From Brevibacillus brevis (lineage in GTDB: Bacteria; Bacillota; Bacilli; Brevibacillales; Brevibacillaceae): DNA of 64,000 nt. The position numbers and the translations under genes were made by a program. This document shows, one piece after another, positions 37,588 to 53,542 of the stretch. Each line of letters starts with the position of its first letter. Within the stretch, counting starts at the first letter, position 1. The notes below the pieces were generated by a model. That model was not told where the DNA came from, did no database searches, and saw only the letters and a list, made by a program, of their open reading frames with translations. The stretch is taken from assembly GCF_022026395.1 (NCBI RefSeq), contig NZ_CP041767.1, positions 3,008,501 to 3,072,500 of the forward strand, read 5' to 3'.

Positions 37588-40500
37588 TTGCGTTTTCTAA
37601 CGAATTTTTCTCTCAGAAATTCAACAGCTATTATTATTATGAGCCTGCTTATCGTAGTTAGTGGAATCATTGCCGCTATGTCTCTCAAGGTAGAGAACAT
37701 GCCGGATATCACTTTCCCTGTGCTTCTAGTCAATACGACTTATCCGGATGCATCACCAGAAGATGTTCTCGATGATGTAACGAAGCCATTGGAACGTGAA
37801 GTTGGGCATGTAACGGGCGTTAAGGCAGTGGAGTCATACTCAAGCAACAATAGTTCCACGCTACAGGTTTACTTGGAGACCGGTTCAGATGTACAAGCTG
37901 TCAGGGACGAGCTGGAAAGAAGAATCTCCAGTATCGCGCTTCCCAGTAAAGTAAACAGACCGCAAGTAATGATTCAGGGCTTCAGCAATCAACCCGTCTA
38001 TTATCTGTTCGTGACAGGACAGGATAAGGAGAGTGGACTCGATCATTTTGACAACGATGTAAAAGAAACCGTACTCAAAGAGTTAGAAGGCATTGAAAGT
38101 GTTGATAAAGTATCAACAATAGGCGGGCAATTCAAAGAAATGAAAATCCTGCCAAAGGTAGATGCGCTAAACTACTACGGAATCTCTCCGTTGCAGTTGA
38201 AACAGCTTTTACTTGACAATCACGTAGCCCTGCCTATCGGTTCGATCATCGAGGATGGGGAAGAGCGCATCATTCGCGTGGTGAGCCGTTACCTCACAGT
38301 GGAAGATATTCGTAACACCAAGATATTCCTCCCAAGTGACCCTAAAAATGGGCTTACCTACGTAAGACTTGGCGATATCGCTGAAATCAATTTTGATGAA
38401 GTCGTTAATTCGATCAGCCGCTATAACGGAAAGAATGGAATTAACATCAATATTTACAAAACGCGTGACGCCAATGCGGTAGAAACCGGTGATGCCATTA
38501 ATGCAAAATTATCCCTTTTGAAAGAAGAGTACCCGAACTTAACCTTTACCACGATTTATGATACTTCTGTCGATATCAAGAATTCGATTAACGGCATGCT
38601 CAAGGAAGGCTTGCTTGGAGCTATTATGGCTTCTGTAGTCATTTTGCTGTTTTTACGTCATGTAAAAGCGACCCTCATCGTCCTAGTCTCGATCCCAACA
38701 TCCATCTTAGTAAGTCTGATTTTCATGTCCTGGATGGACATTACTCTCAATATGATCACACTGTTCGGGATGGCAGTGGCTGTAGGACGAGTCGTGGATG
38801 ACAGTATCGTCGTTATCGAGAATATTTTCCGCCATTTGCAATTGAACAAAGAACGCAAGGAAAGCTTGATTCAAATCGCCACCCACGAAATGCTACATGC
38901 CATTACCTCATCGACTTTTACGACAACCGCCGTATTTTTACCCATTGTATTTGTTGGGGGGATGATCGGAGAAGTATTCCGCCCATTTGCACTAACCGTC
39001 GTCTGCTCGCTGTTTGCCTCACTATTAGTAGCCGTGACGATTGTTCCACTGTTAGCCAAGCTGATGATTTTAAAAGACCACAATATCAAGGAATATGAAC
39101 ATGGGAAAGGGTCTGACACGTACAGGAAGTTGCTTCAATGGTCACTCAACCGCAAGCCTGCTGTCGGATTTCTGTCACTCGTTCTATTTGTCGCAAGTCT
39201 AGCGCTTCTCCCGTATATGAAATACGGTTTGTTTCCTGATCCGGAAGCGAAGTACATATTCGCACAAGTAACGATGCCAAAAGGTACACAACTAGATGGA
39301 CTCGATCAAACGGTTGCCCAGGTCGAAAGTAAATTGATGGAGCAGCCTGAAGTAGAGTACATAGAAATCAATCTTGGCTCTGAAAATGAAGCGGAAATAC
39401 GCCAATCGAACCAAGCCCTCTTACTAATCAAAATAGGGCAAGATGTGAATCTCGACCAAACCATCAAAAAATTTGAGGGAATCGTCAAACCTATGATTCC
39501 ACTAGGAACCGAAATGGCCTTGACGAAACCTGGTAGCAGCGATACCAACAAGTTCAAGGTGATTCTGTATGGACCAGATCTGGATCGTTTGAAAGAGGCA
39601 AGCGAAATTGTCAAATCAAACTTGAAAGTAAGTCCGCTGTTGACCAACGTGAAGGACAATCTGAATGATTTCAAAAATGAAGTTGTCATCAAAGTCGATA
39701 GAGACAAAGCCTCGGAACTGGGCGTTTCCCCTGTACAGGTGGCTCAAGAAGTCAACCTCCTGGTCTCGGATACCCGAATTGGCAAGATCAAAGTCGACGA
39801 CAAAGACTATAGTCTCTTCTTTGGACTCAGTGAAAACCATGCGAAATCGTTAGAGGAACTGAATAATATCTACATCCAAACGCCAAGCAAGCAACAAGTT
39901 CGTTTGGTGGACTTTGCCGAGATTGACCAAGAAAAAGTCCAATCACAAATCATGCGCAAGGACGAAAAACAATTCGTGCAAATTACAGCAGATATCACGA
40001 GCGACAACAAAGGTGGTGCGAGTAATTTCCTGTTTGCGATGTTGCAAGCGGAAAAATTGCCTGCTGGAGTTACATTGTCATCTGAAGGTGTCTCAAGTGA
40101 CATGGAAAAAAGCTTTAAAGATATGCTTTTAGCCATTGGTGCAGCGATTTTTATCGTCTACATCGTCATGCTCATCACTTTTGGCAATGCTACAGCTCCG
40201 CTCGCGATTCTACTGTCCCTGCCACTTGCTGTGATCGGCGGATTATTTGGTCTGTTCATTTCGGATACCGTTCTCGATATAACGGCACTTATCGGCTTTT
40301 TGATGCTGGTCGGAATCGTTGTTACCAATGCAATTGTGTATGTGGACAATATCCAGCAGCGAAGACTGGAAGGGACTTCTATGCGTGAGGCAGTTGTCGA
40401 AGCTGGCGTTACCCGCGTACGACCCATTATTATGACGGCTGTTGCGACAGTCAGTGCGCTCTTGCCACTTTACCTCGGCTTTTCTGAAGGGGCCTTGATG

Positions 40501-40707
40501 ACTAAAAGCTTGGCGATTGTGGTCATTGGTGGACTCGTTACTTCGACGATCCTGACCTTGTTCGTGGTTCCTATCGGGTATGAATTGCTGTATCGGATCA
40601 AAAAAGAGTTTTTTGCCCCTGATACCAAAGAAGCGGAGATCGAGCCAAGTGAAGATATGTTCATTTCCGTACTGAGAAGTTTACGCGATATGAAAAAGTC
40701 TGGGTAA
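37588..40707 (+). CDS. RND efflux pump (AcrB/HAE1 family, SwrC/YerP-like)
   Basis: A 1039-residue proton-driven exporter. Helix 1 (about 12-32) and the FPVLLVNTTYPDASPEDV start of the pore domain are typical. The proton-relay Asp pair sits in VGRVVDDSIVVIENI (Asp404-Asp405). The second half repeats the fold, with GFLMLVGIVVTNAIVYVDN and RVRPIIMTAVATV. The TTG start is supported by GAGGGGGG 6 bases upstream. Gram-positive members such as SwrC/YerP export lipopeptides (surfactin). It is followed by a membrane-fusion protein and then by the thioesterase and reductase of the gramicidin pathway, suggesting peptide export. Confidence 0.92.
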   Translation: MRFLTNFSLRNSTAIIIMSLLIVVSGIIAAMSLKVENMPDITFPVLLVNTTYPDASPEDVLDDVTKPLEREVGHVTGVKAVESYSSNNSSTLQVYLETGSDVQAVRDELERRISSIALPSKVNRPQVMIQGFSNQPVYYLFVTGQDKESGLDHFDNDVKETVLKELEGIESVDKVSTIGGQFKEMKILPKVDALNYYGISPLQLKQLLLDNHVALPIGSIIEDGEERIIRVVSRYLTVEDIRNTKIFLPSDPKNGLTYVRLGDIAEINFDEVVNSISRYNGKNGININIYKTRDANAVETGDAINAKLSLLKEEYPNLTFTTIYDTSVDIKNSINGMLKEGLLGAIMASVVILLFLRHVKATLIVLVSIPTSILVSLIFMSWMDITLNMITLFGMAVAVGRVVDDSIVVIENIFRHLQLNKERKESLIQIATHEMLHAITSSTFTTTAVFLPIVFVGGMIGEVFRPFALTVVCSLFASLLVAVTIVPLLAKLMILKDHNIKEYEHGKGSDTYRKLLQWSLNRKPAVGFLSLVLFVASLALLPYMKYGLFPDPEAKYIFAQVTMPKGTQLDGLDQTVAQVESKLMEQPEVEYIEINLGSENEAEIRQSNQALLLIKIGQDVNLDQTIKKFEGIVKPMIPLGTEMALTKPGSSDTNKFKVILYGPDLDRLKEASEIVKSNLKVSPLLTNVKDNLNDFKNEVVIKVDRDKASELGVSPVQVAQEVNLLVSDTRIGKIKVDDKDYSLFFGLSENHAKSLEELNNIYIQTPSKQQVRLVDFAEIDQEKVQSQIMRKDEKQFVQITADITSDNKGGASNFLFAMLQAEKLPAGVTLSSEGVSSDMEKSFKDMLLAIGAAIFIVYIVMLITFGNATAPLAILLSLPLAVIGGLFGLFISDTVLDITALIGFLMLVGIVVTNAIVYVDNIQQRRLEGTSMREAVVEAGVTRVRPIIMTAVATVSALLPLYLGFSEGALMTKSLAIVVIGGLVTSTILTLFVVPIGYELLYRIKKEFFAPDTKEAEIEPSEDMFISVLRSLRDMKKSG

Positions 40708-40731
40708 GGCAGAGGGAGGAGTTTACTTAAT

Positions 40732-42066
40732 ATGAAGAAGACGAAGCTAATCAGCTCAGGCGTGGCATGTCTTTTAGGCTTGACAATACTGTCGGGATGC
40801 AATTCACAATCCGTAGACAATACCAATTCAAAAGAAGGAAGAACACCAACCGAAAGCCAGTCCGGCACTGAGGTTGAAACCATTAAAGTGGAGAATTCCG
40901 TTGATGTTCAAGTAGAGGAAGTCATAGAAGGAGAACTCAAAGACTCTGACAGGTTGCTTGCAGAGGTATTCGCTAACACGGATGTGAGTATTTACGGCAA
41001 AACTACCGGAACCGTCTCTCAAATCCTGGTAAAGAAAGGGGATACAGTAAAAAAAGGACAAGTCATCGGAAAGCTGGATCAAACCGAAGCGCAATTGAAA
41101 CTGCGCCAAGCTGAGGCAGCATTAGCAGTCGCCAACGCAAATCTTGAGCATTCCAACAAAATGGGGACGTCTGGCGAATTGGCTAACAGTCAACTGAAGC
41201 AGGCGGAGCAAACCTATGCGAGTGTCAAGCGTACGATGGAACAAGGATTGACGCTCGCGCAGGCAAATTACAACCGCTCAAAAAAGCTGTTTGAACAGAA
41301 AGCTTTGTCCAAAGGTGAGCTTGAGAATGCGGAAAACGCGTATCTGCAAGCAAAAAACCAGTATCAAAGCCAGCTGGATCAGGCGCAAACCGCTTTGATT
41401 ACTGCACGGTCACAAGTGAATACAGCCGATAAAAATGGACGAGTCACGCAAGCAAATGTGCAACAAGGAAAGGTTGAAGTGGATATTTCCAGGAATGCAT
41501 TGGAAAACACACTGATCAAATCAACAATTGACGGCATTATTACCGATATCCAAGTCCAAGAAGGCGATACAATCAACCCGCAAAAGCCTATTGCAACGGT
41601 AATAAACCTTGACCCGATGATTGTGAAGGTGAATGTGTCTGAAAAAGCGTTGGCAAGCTTTCAAAAAGGAACACAGCTAAATTTGCAGGTTCCGTCCCAA
41701 AATATCAAGGTCAAGGGCAGTATTACCTACGTGGGACTAAAGGCTTCTGACCAATCCAAGCTTTTCCCCGTGGAAATAGAAGTGCCAAATCCAAAAGGCA
41801 CGTTACTACCCGGAATGAAGGCAGAAGTCTCTTCAATCAATGGACAAGCAGGGATTCTCATACCAACAGATGCGATCCTCGAGCGAAATGGGAAATCGGT
41901 AGCCTACGTCGTGAATGGAGAAAGAGTAGCTGAGAAGGAAATCTCGATTGCTTCGAAAGGAACGGAGAAGACACTAATCAGCTCTGGAGTGAAACCTGGA
42001 GACAAGGTAGTTATCAAGGGGCAATCACAATTAAAAGATAATGCAAAGATTCGCATTGTTCCCTAA
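40732..42066 (+). CDS. RND/ABC membrane-fusion lipoprotein (periplasmic-adaptor family)
   Basis: A 444-residue protein with lipobox LSGC (Cys23), so it is membrane-anchored outside the cell. The order is typical of HlyD/AcrA-like adaptors: first barrel-sandwich half with ISIYGKTTGTVSQILVKKGDTVKKGQVIG-type residues (about 82-115, lipoyl-like), a long coiled coil (about 120-240), and the second lipoyl half (TIDGIITDIQVQEGDTI-type, about 262-280), then beta-barrel and membrane-proximal domains. It starts 24 bases after the RND gene and surely works with it. Confidence 0.92.
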   Translation: MKKTKLISSGVACLLGLTILSGCNSQSVDNTNSKEGRTPTESQSGTEVETIKVENSVDVQVEEVIEGELKDSDRLLAEVFANTDVSIYGKTTGTVSQILVKKGDTVKKGQVIGKLDQTEAQLKLRQAEAALAVANANLEHSNKMGTSGELANSQLKQAEQTYASVKRTMEQGLTLAQANYNRSKKLFEQKALSKGELENAENAYLQAKNQYQSQLDQAQTALITARSQVNTADKNGRVTQANVQQGKVEVDISRNALENTLIKSTIDGIITDIQVQEGDTINPQKPIATVINLDPMIVKVNVSEKALASFQKGTQLNLQVPSQNIKVKGSITYVGLKASDQSKLFPVEIEVPNPKGTLLPGMKAEVSSINGQAGILIPTDAILERNGKSVAYVVNGERVAEKEISIASKGTEKTLISSGVKPGDKVVIKGQSQLKDNAKIRIVP

Positions 42067-42087
42067 GTAATAGCGAGGAGGATACCT

Positions 42088-42870
42088 ATGCAAAAGATGT
42101 ACGTTTCCCAGAACAGATGGCTACTCTCTGCAAAAACGACGGCAGAGGCAGAAGTGCTATTATTTTGCTTTCACTATGCTGGTGGCCATGCTGGTATTTA
42201 TCGGGATTGGCAAAAAAAGCTGCCTGTTCAGATTGGCGTTTGTCCTGTACAGCTCCCAGGCAGAAGTAATCGCTTTTTAGAGCCTTGCTACACGGATTTG
42301 TCTGTAATGATTCGTGATTTGGCAGAAGCGCTCCTTCCCTATCTGAATCGACCGTTTGCCTTTTTTGGACATAGCATGGGAACGCTGGTCAGCTTTGAGC
42401 TGGCCAGATATTTACGCAAACATTACAACCTCAAGCCGCAGCACCTGTTTGCATCCGGATACCATGCTCCACATCTACCAGATCCGGGTGAAGCCATCCA
42501 TCATCTCCCGGATCAAGAGTTTCTGGAGGGCGTACGAACGATGAATGGCACGCCAAAGGAAATTTTTGAGGACCAGGAGATTCTGAATATGCTTCTCCCT
42601 ACGCTTCGGGCCGATTTCACGATATGCGAGACGTATCGGTATCAAGACGAGGAGCCGCTGGAGTTGGGAATAACGGCCATTGGCGGTTGGCAGGACCCTG
42701 ACTTTTCCATAACACATCTCGAAGCCTGGGCAGATCACACGAACGCTGCTTTTCAAACCTACATGCTGGAAGGGGACCATTTCTTCATCCATTCGCAACA
42801 GGACCAAGTCATTAGTATTGTGGGGTCAACTCTTCAAAATTATCTTACTGGGTACAGGGGGATAGGATGA
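42088..42870 (+). CDS. Type II thioesterase of peptide synthetase pathway
   Basis: A 260-residue alpha/beta hydrolase. It removes wrongly loaded or stalled acyl groups from carrier-protein arms. The nucleophile motif is FFGHSMGTL (Ser96), with the substrate-lid signature QLPGRSNRF before it, and the catalytic His lies in GDHFFIHS. The family's usual length is 230-260. An external thioesterase belongs to the linear gramicidin locus; symbol lgrT is probable but not assigned firmly. GAGGAGGAT precedes ATG. Its stop overlaps the reductase start (ATGA). Confidence 0.9.
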   Translation: MQKMYVSQNRWLLSAKTTAEAEVLLFCFHYAGGHAGIYRDWQKKLPVQIGVCPVQLPGRSNRFLEPCYTDLSVMIRDLAEALLPYLNRPFAFFGHSMGTLVSFELARYLRKHYNLKPQHLFASGYHAPHLPDPGEAIHHLPDQEFLEGVRTMNGTPKEIFEDQEILNMLLPTLRADFTICETYRYQDEEPLELGITAIGGWQDPDFSITHLEAWADHTNAAFQTYMLEGDHFFIHSQQDQVISIVGSTLQNYLTGYRGIG

Positions 42871-44411
42871 TGACAGGAAAAGCAACACGAGAGGGGACAC
42901 AGCGCCTAGCTCAGGCCAATCCCCATCTTTTCTATAAGCAATTTGGCAGCTTCGATGTGTGGATCAGTCAGGTTGGATTCGGAACGTACCGGATTGATGA
43001 ACAGGATGAGCAGTACCAGCAGGCTCTCCGTAAAGCGTTGCTCGAAGGAATTAACTTGATTGACACGAGTAGTATGTATACAAATGGGAGCGCCGAGAAA
43101 GTCATCGGTAATGTGCTGAAGCAGCTGATAAGTGAGGAAAAAATAAAGCGGGAAGAGCTTGTAATCGTGTCCAAGGCCGGTATCGTACAAGGCGAGGATT
43201 CCGAGGAAACGACGAAGAGGACAGCGGAAGGAAAACCGTATCAAGACTTCACGACGGTACACGAAGGAATGTCGATATGTATCCACCCTGAATATCTTCA
43301 AGACCAGCTGACACGTAGCCTGCAGCGCTTGCAGGTTGACACGATTGATTGCTACATGCTGCACAATCCAGAGTGGTATTTGCTATGGGCCAAAATGAAA
43401 AAGATCAAACAACAGGAAGCGTATGATGAATTATTAGAGCGAGTGGAGAAGGCTTTTCGACATCTGGAGAAAGAAGTAGAATCAGGTCGGATTCAATGCT
43501 ATGGTGTCAGTGCCAATTCGTTTGTCAGCAATGTCAAAGAATTTGATTTTGTTGCGTTAGATACCCTCTGGGACATTGCAGAAAAGATTACGCCGAATCA
43601 CCATTTTCGCGTCATCCAGTTTCCAATGAACATGTACGAATCCGGTGCCATACTGGAAAAAAGTCATGCGCAAGGCAAGAGTGCCTTGTTATTTGCCAAG
43701 GAAAAAGGGCTTGGTGTCATGACCAACCGGACGTTAGATGTGACAGCAAAGGAAAAAATCTTCCGCCTGACGAACATCCAACTAGATCAGAGCGCGGTCA
43801 TTGACGAAAAAGAAGCCATTCGTCGAATCAAGGATTGCTTGAATCGTGTAGATGATGTAGAGGATCAGATCGTCTATCGCGTCTTGCCATTATTAAAAAT
43901 GGAGAAGGAAGATGTGAAAGAGCTGAAGAAAAAAATATCATCTGGAGCTACACTTCGCAAATACTGGAAAAAGCTATACTCTGCCACAAATGTGCAAAAT
44001 GTGAGAAACTTCTTGTTTGAACCGATCATCGAAGATATTCGCAATACGATTAAAAGGCATGAGGGCTTGGACGACCAGACGCAGCAATGGCTGGATACTT
44101 ACAAGGCAGCTCTCATGGAGACAGCAGAAGCTTTGCAGAGCTACTACGCCCCGAAAGACTACCAGCGTTCACTGGATATCTCGAAAGAGCTGACGAGGGT
44201 GAAACCGCATTTAATGACAACAGATAACCTCAGCCAATCCGCGATTAGAACGATGCGTGCCACTCCAGAGGTGCACAGTGTCCTCGTAGGGATGAGACGT
44301 GAGCATTATGTAGAGGATGTACTAATGGAATTGAAGAGACCTTTAGATACGATCATGCAAGAAGAAGACTGGCATACGATGACGCAAACTCTCAAAGCGG
44401 TTATTGGCTAA
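42867..44411 (+). CDS. Aldo/keto reductase with long C-terminal extension (LgrE-like role)
   Basis: A 514-residue protein. The first 330 residues are an aldo/keto reductase barrel with catalytic tetrad Asp in NLIDTS, Tyr in SMYTNGSAE, Lys in VIVSKAG and His in YMLHNPEW. The remaining 180 residues (charged, helical) and a final VLVGMRREHYV segment go beyond the usual 310-340. In linear gramicidin synthesis the terminal reductase domain makes an aldehyde and a separate aldoreductase, LgrE, reduces it to the alcohol (ethanolamine end). This gene, coupled to the thioesterase and adjacent to lgrA, fits that role. This is inference from family and place. Two ATGs (42867, 42870) are possible starts. 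Confidence 0.8.
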   Translation: MMTGKATREGTQRLAQANPHLFYKQFGSFDVWISQVGFGTYRIDEQDEQYQQALRKALLEGINLIDTSSMYTNGSAEKVIGNVLKQLISEEKIKREELVIVSKAGIVQGEDSEETTKRTAEGKPYQDFTTVHEGMSICIHPEYLQDQLTRSLQRLQVDTIDCYMLHNPEWYLLWAKMKKIKQQEAYDELLERVEKAFRHLEKEVESGRIQCYGVSANSFVSNVKEFDFVALDTLWDIAEKITPNHHFRVIQFPMNMYESGAILEKSHAQGKSALLFAKEKGLGVMTNRTLDVTAKEKIFRLTNIQLDQSAVIDEKEAIRRIKDCLNRVDDVEDQIVYRVLPLLKMEKEDVKELKKKISSGATLRKYWKKLYSATNVQNVRNFLFEPIIEDIRNTIKRHEGLDDQTQQWLDTYKAALMETAEALQSYYAPKDYQRSLDISKELTRVKPHLMTTDNLSQSAIRTMRATPEVHSVLVGMRREHYVEDVLMELKRPLDTIMQEEDWHTMTQTLKAVIG

Positions 44412-44430
44412 AAACAAAACCCAAAAGTAA

Positions 44431-44483
44431 AACCACCTTATGGAATCGTGTAACAACAACGATTTCATAAGGTGGTTATTTTT
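44431..44483. terminator. Strong bidirectional terminator
   Basis: AACCACCTTATGGAATCG and CGATTTCATAAGGTGGTT pair over 18 positions (one G-U/bulge) around an 11-base loop. A T-run follows on the + strand (ATTTTT), and an A-run precedes it (TTTTAC on the - strand). It serves both convergent operons. Confidence 0.93.
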
Positions 44484-44494
44484 CATCCCCTCGG

Positions 44495-45259
44495 TTATTT
44501 CCACTTGCTGATGATATGCTCGCGATCAAACACTTTAATACTTATCTGGAACAGGATCAGGGCTACCACCGCACAAAGCGTGACCATACCCAGATAGATT
44601 ACCGGATTGCTCATCATGGAGAGGAAGATGACCTGACTGACAGCAAGTCCGATGATCGGCAGAACCAGTATGGCACCAAATTGTTGGGCTGCTGCGACGT
44701 TGTCAACTTTGGAGGAAACAATGACGCTCATGGATACGCTGATGATCGAAATAAATGGAACCAGCAGGAGCATCGCGAGAATAAATACGATGGAAAAATA
44801 CTCGCCAGCATTGTCAAAGGTTGCAAAGATGAACCCTAGAAAAATTAGCTGTACCACCCAGGTCAAAGCGATGGAAGGCAAGGAGTAAGCTAAGACCTTA
44901 CCGAGCAAAAACTCCTTGGTGGAAATCGGGGTGACCAGTACGCTTTCCAATGTTCCTGTCATTTTTTCCATGATGATACTCGTCGTGGCAAATGTTAAGG
45001 GGATCATCGCCGGTACAATCAGGAACAAAAGGAAGTAGAAGCGGGCAATCGCTATATGACCATCTGTACCTGCCATGTTAAGGAGGGGATTGGTCAATTT
45101 CATCAGGTTAAGGATGAACTCCATTTTACCGTTTTGGGCAAATACAGTAGTGATCAGAGCGACAATCAATATAACGAATGGTGCCGCAAGGTTCGTAATC
45201 AATACGGAGCGGGCAGCGAAAAGCTCTTTCCATTCCCGGAGAATAACAAATCCCGGCAT
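44495..45259 (-). CDS. ABC-2 type transporter permease
   Basis: A 254-residue permease (- strand) with about six hydrophobic segments (about 20-42, 70-96, 125-148, 155-180, 190-212 and 220-243). The segment FATTSIIMEKMTGTLESVLVTPIS near residue 88 is the ABC-2 signature (EK-x-x-G-T-L-E-x-L). It starts 1 base after the ATPase stop. As a pair they form an exporter next to the gramicidin genes, with the substrate unproven. Confidence 0.9.
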   Translation of the reverse strand: MPGFVILREWKELFAARSVLITNLAAPFVILIVALITTVFAQNGKMEFILNLMKLTNPLLNMAGTDGHIAIARFYFLLFLIVPAMIPLTFATTSIIMEKMTGTLESVLVTPISTKEFLLGKVLAYSLPSIALTWVVQLIFLGFIFATFDNAGEYFSIVFILAMLLLVPFISIISVSMSVIVSSKVDNVAAAQQFGAILVLPIIGLAVSQVIFLSMMSNPVIYLGMVTLCAVVALILFQISIKVFDREHIISKWK

Positions 45260-45260
45260 C

Positions 45261-46196
45261 CTAGATCGCCTCCTTTTCTTGATTCAACAAGCTGAGATAG
45301 GAGTCCTCCAGTGACACGGAGATGGGTGCTATGTAATTGACGGTAATATCCGCAGCAACCAGCTTTTTGACCAGCTGAGGGTTTGAGGTCTTCGGATTGG
45401 CTACCCTCAGATGGAACTGATCTTCGGTGCGCTTATACGTCTCCACTTCCTCGGCGGCTTTAATGATCTGTTCCGATTTATTCAAATCCGCTCCTACGTC
45501 AAGAAGCACATTGTAGGTGGTCCACTCTTCGCGGAACTTCTGTGGGGTGGTTAATCGAATCACCTCACCCTTAATGATGGCGAATTCATGACATAACTCA
45601 TCAATTTCTGCGAGGATATGTGAACAAAAGATGATCGTTTTTCCAGATGCAGCCCACTCGCGAATCAGATCTTTCAGCTTCCGGGTGCTGACCGGATCGA
45701 GATTGGCTGTGACCTCGTCTAAGAAAAGCACCTCTGGGTCGTGTAAAATCGCGCAAACAATCGAAAGTTTTTGTTTCATTCCCTTCGACAATCTGCCGGC
45801 AGGATCATTTCTTCTGTCCCACAAATCGAACTGGCGTAGCAAATACTCGATGCGTGAAGCACGCTTGGCTTTGGGAATCTGGTAGCAGGAGGCGAAGAAT
45901 TCCAGGTTGTCCAACAGAGAAAGCTTGTCATACACCCCGGGAGATTCCGTTACACAACCAATTTTTTTGCGAATCTCTTCTTTATTTTTGCTGATTTGAT
46001 GACCGAGGATAGTGACTTCTCCTGACGTAGGCTCAATGAGGCAGGACAAGATACGTAGAGAGGTTGTTTTTCCAGCTCCATTAGGTCCAAGTAGACCGAA
46101 AATTTTACCTTTGGGAATCGAGAGGGAAATGCCATCGAGAACTTTTTTGTCTCCAAACGATTTTTTGAGATCCTTAATGACGATTGCAGGCTCCAT
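45261..46196 (-). CDS. ABC-2 type transporter ATPase (NatA/DrrA-like)
   Basis: A 311-residue ATPase on the - strand. The Walker A is GPNGAGKTT, the signature RLSKGMKQKLSI, and the Walker B is VLFLDEVTANLDP (unusual Val in place of Pro in DEPT), with switch His in FCSHILAE. A C-terminal extension of about 100 residues matches drug and antibiotic-resistance ATPases. The start is the ATG preceded by GGAAAGGGG; the frame continues 57 bases further upstream without a site. It is transcribed divergently from lgrA. Confidence 0.92.
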   Translation of the reverse strand: MEPAIVIKDLKKSFGDKKVLDGISLSIPKGKIFGLLGPNGAGKTTSLRILSCLIEPTSGEVTILGHQISKNKEEIRKKIGCVTESPGVYDKLSLLDNLEFFASCYQIPKAKRASRIEYLLRQFDLWDRRNDPAGRLSKGMKQKLSIVCAILHDPEVLFLDEVTANLDPVSTRKLKDLIREWAASGKTIIFCSHILAEIDELCHEFAIIKGEVIRLTTPQKFREEWTTYNVLLDVGADLNKSEQIIKAAEEVETYKRTEDQFHLRVANPKTSNPQLVKKLVAADITVNYIAPISVSLEDSYLSLLNQEKEAI

Positions 46197-46429
46197 AAAA
46201 AAATCCCCTTTCCTAGATTTCTCTGTGACTCCAATTTCATGTGCAGCTCTCATATCGTAACCTTTTTATCCAATTCGGAATATTAAAAATCTGTAAAGGT
46301 AATGAGTTGATTACCAAATGGGCAAAACCAACTGGAGATGGAGACACAGAGGCAATTTCATATCAGAGTGAAATGTCAAATTGAGCGAAGTGCAGCATTG
46401 AAAACGGGAGTTGTCAGAAATTGTCAATT

Positions 46430-46444
46430 TTTACCAGTGGTAAA
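46430..46444. promoter_or_regulatory. Palindrome in the lgrA/ABC divergent region
   Basis: TTTACCAGTGGTAAA is a perfect 6-base palindrome with a 3-base centre. Just before it TTGTCA occurs twice (46411 and 46421), spaced by one helical turn. It could be a regulator site for lgrA or the divergent exporter. Confidence 0.45.
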
Positions 46445-46544
46445 CTTACCTCCTTTCATCGCTCAAAACAAGCAGAGTAGCGCCTTTTGGCGTTCTTTCC
46501 TCTATTTGTCGGGCCAAAAAAATAAAAAAATTTACATACAACTA

Positions 46545-46573
46545 CTTGCAGAGAACCATATTTTTGAGTTATA
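46545..46573 (+). promoter_or_regulatory. Candidate promoter of lgrA
   Basis: TTGCAG and TTATAT are 17 bases apart, about 114 bases before the lgrA start. The surrounding 430 bases are very AT-rich and also hold the inverted pair TTTACATA/TATGTAAA flanking this promoter. Confidence 0.4.
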
Positions 46574-46578
46574 TGTAA

Positions 46579-53514
<6,936 letters not shown>

Positions 53515-53542
53515 GTAAATGGAGCTCAGGAGGAGAGTAGAC

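Noticed and set aside
46411-46426. Short repeats (TTGTCA twice) as the start of a CRISPR-like array
   Set aside because: Only two six-base copies; no longer repeat or spacer pattern.
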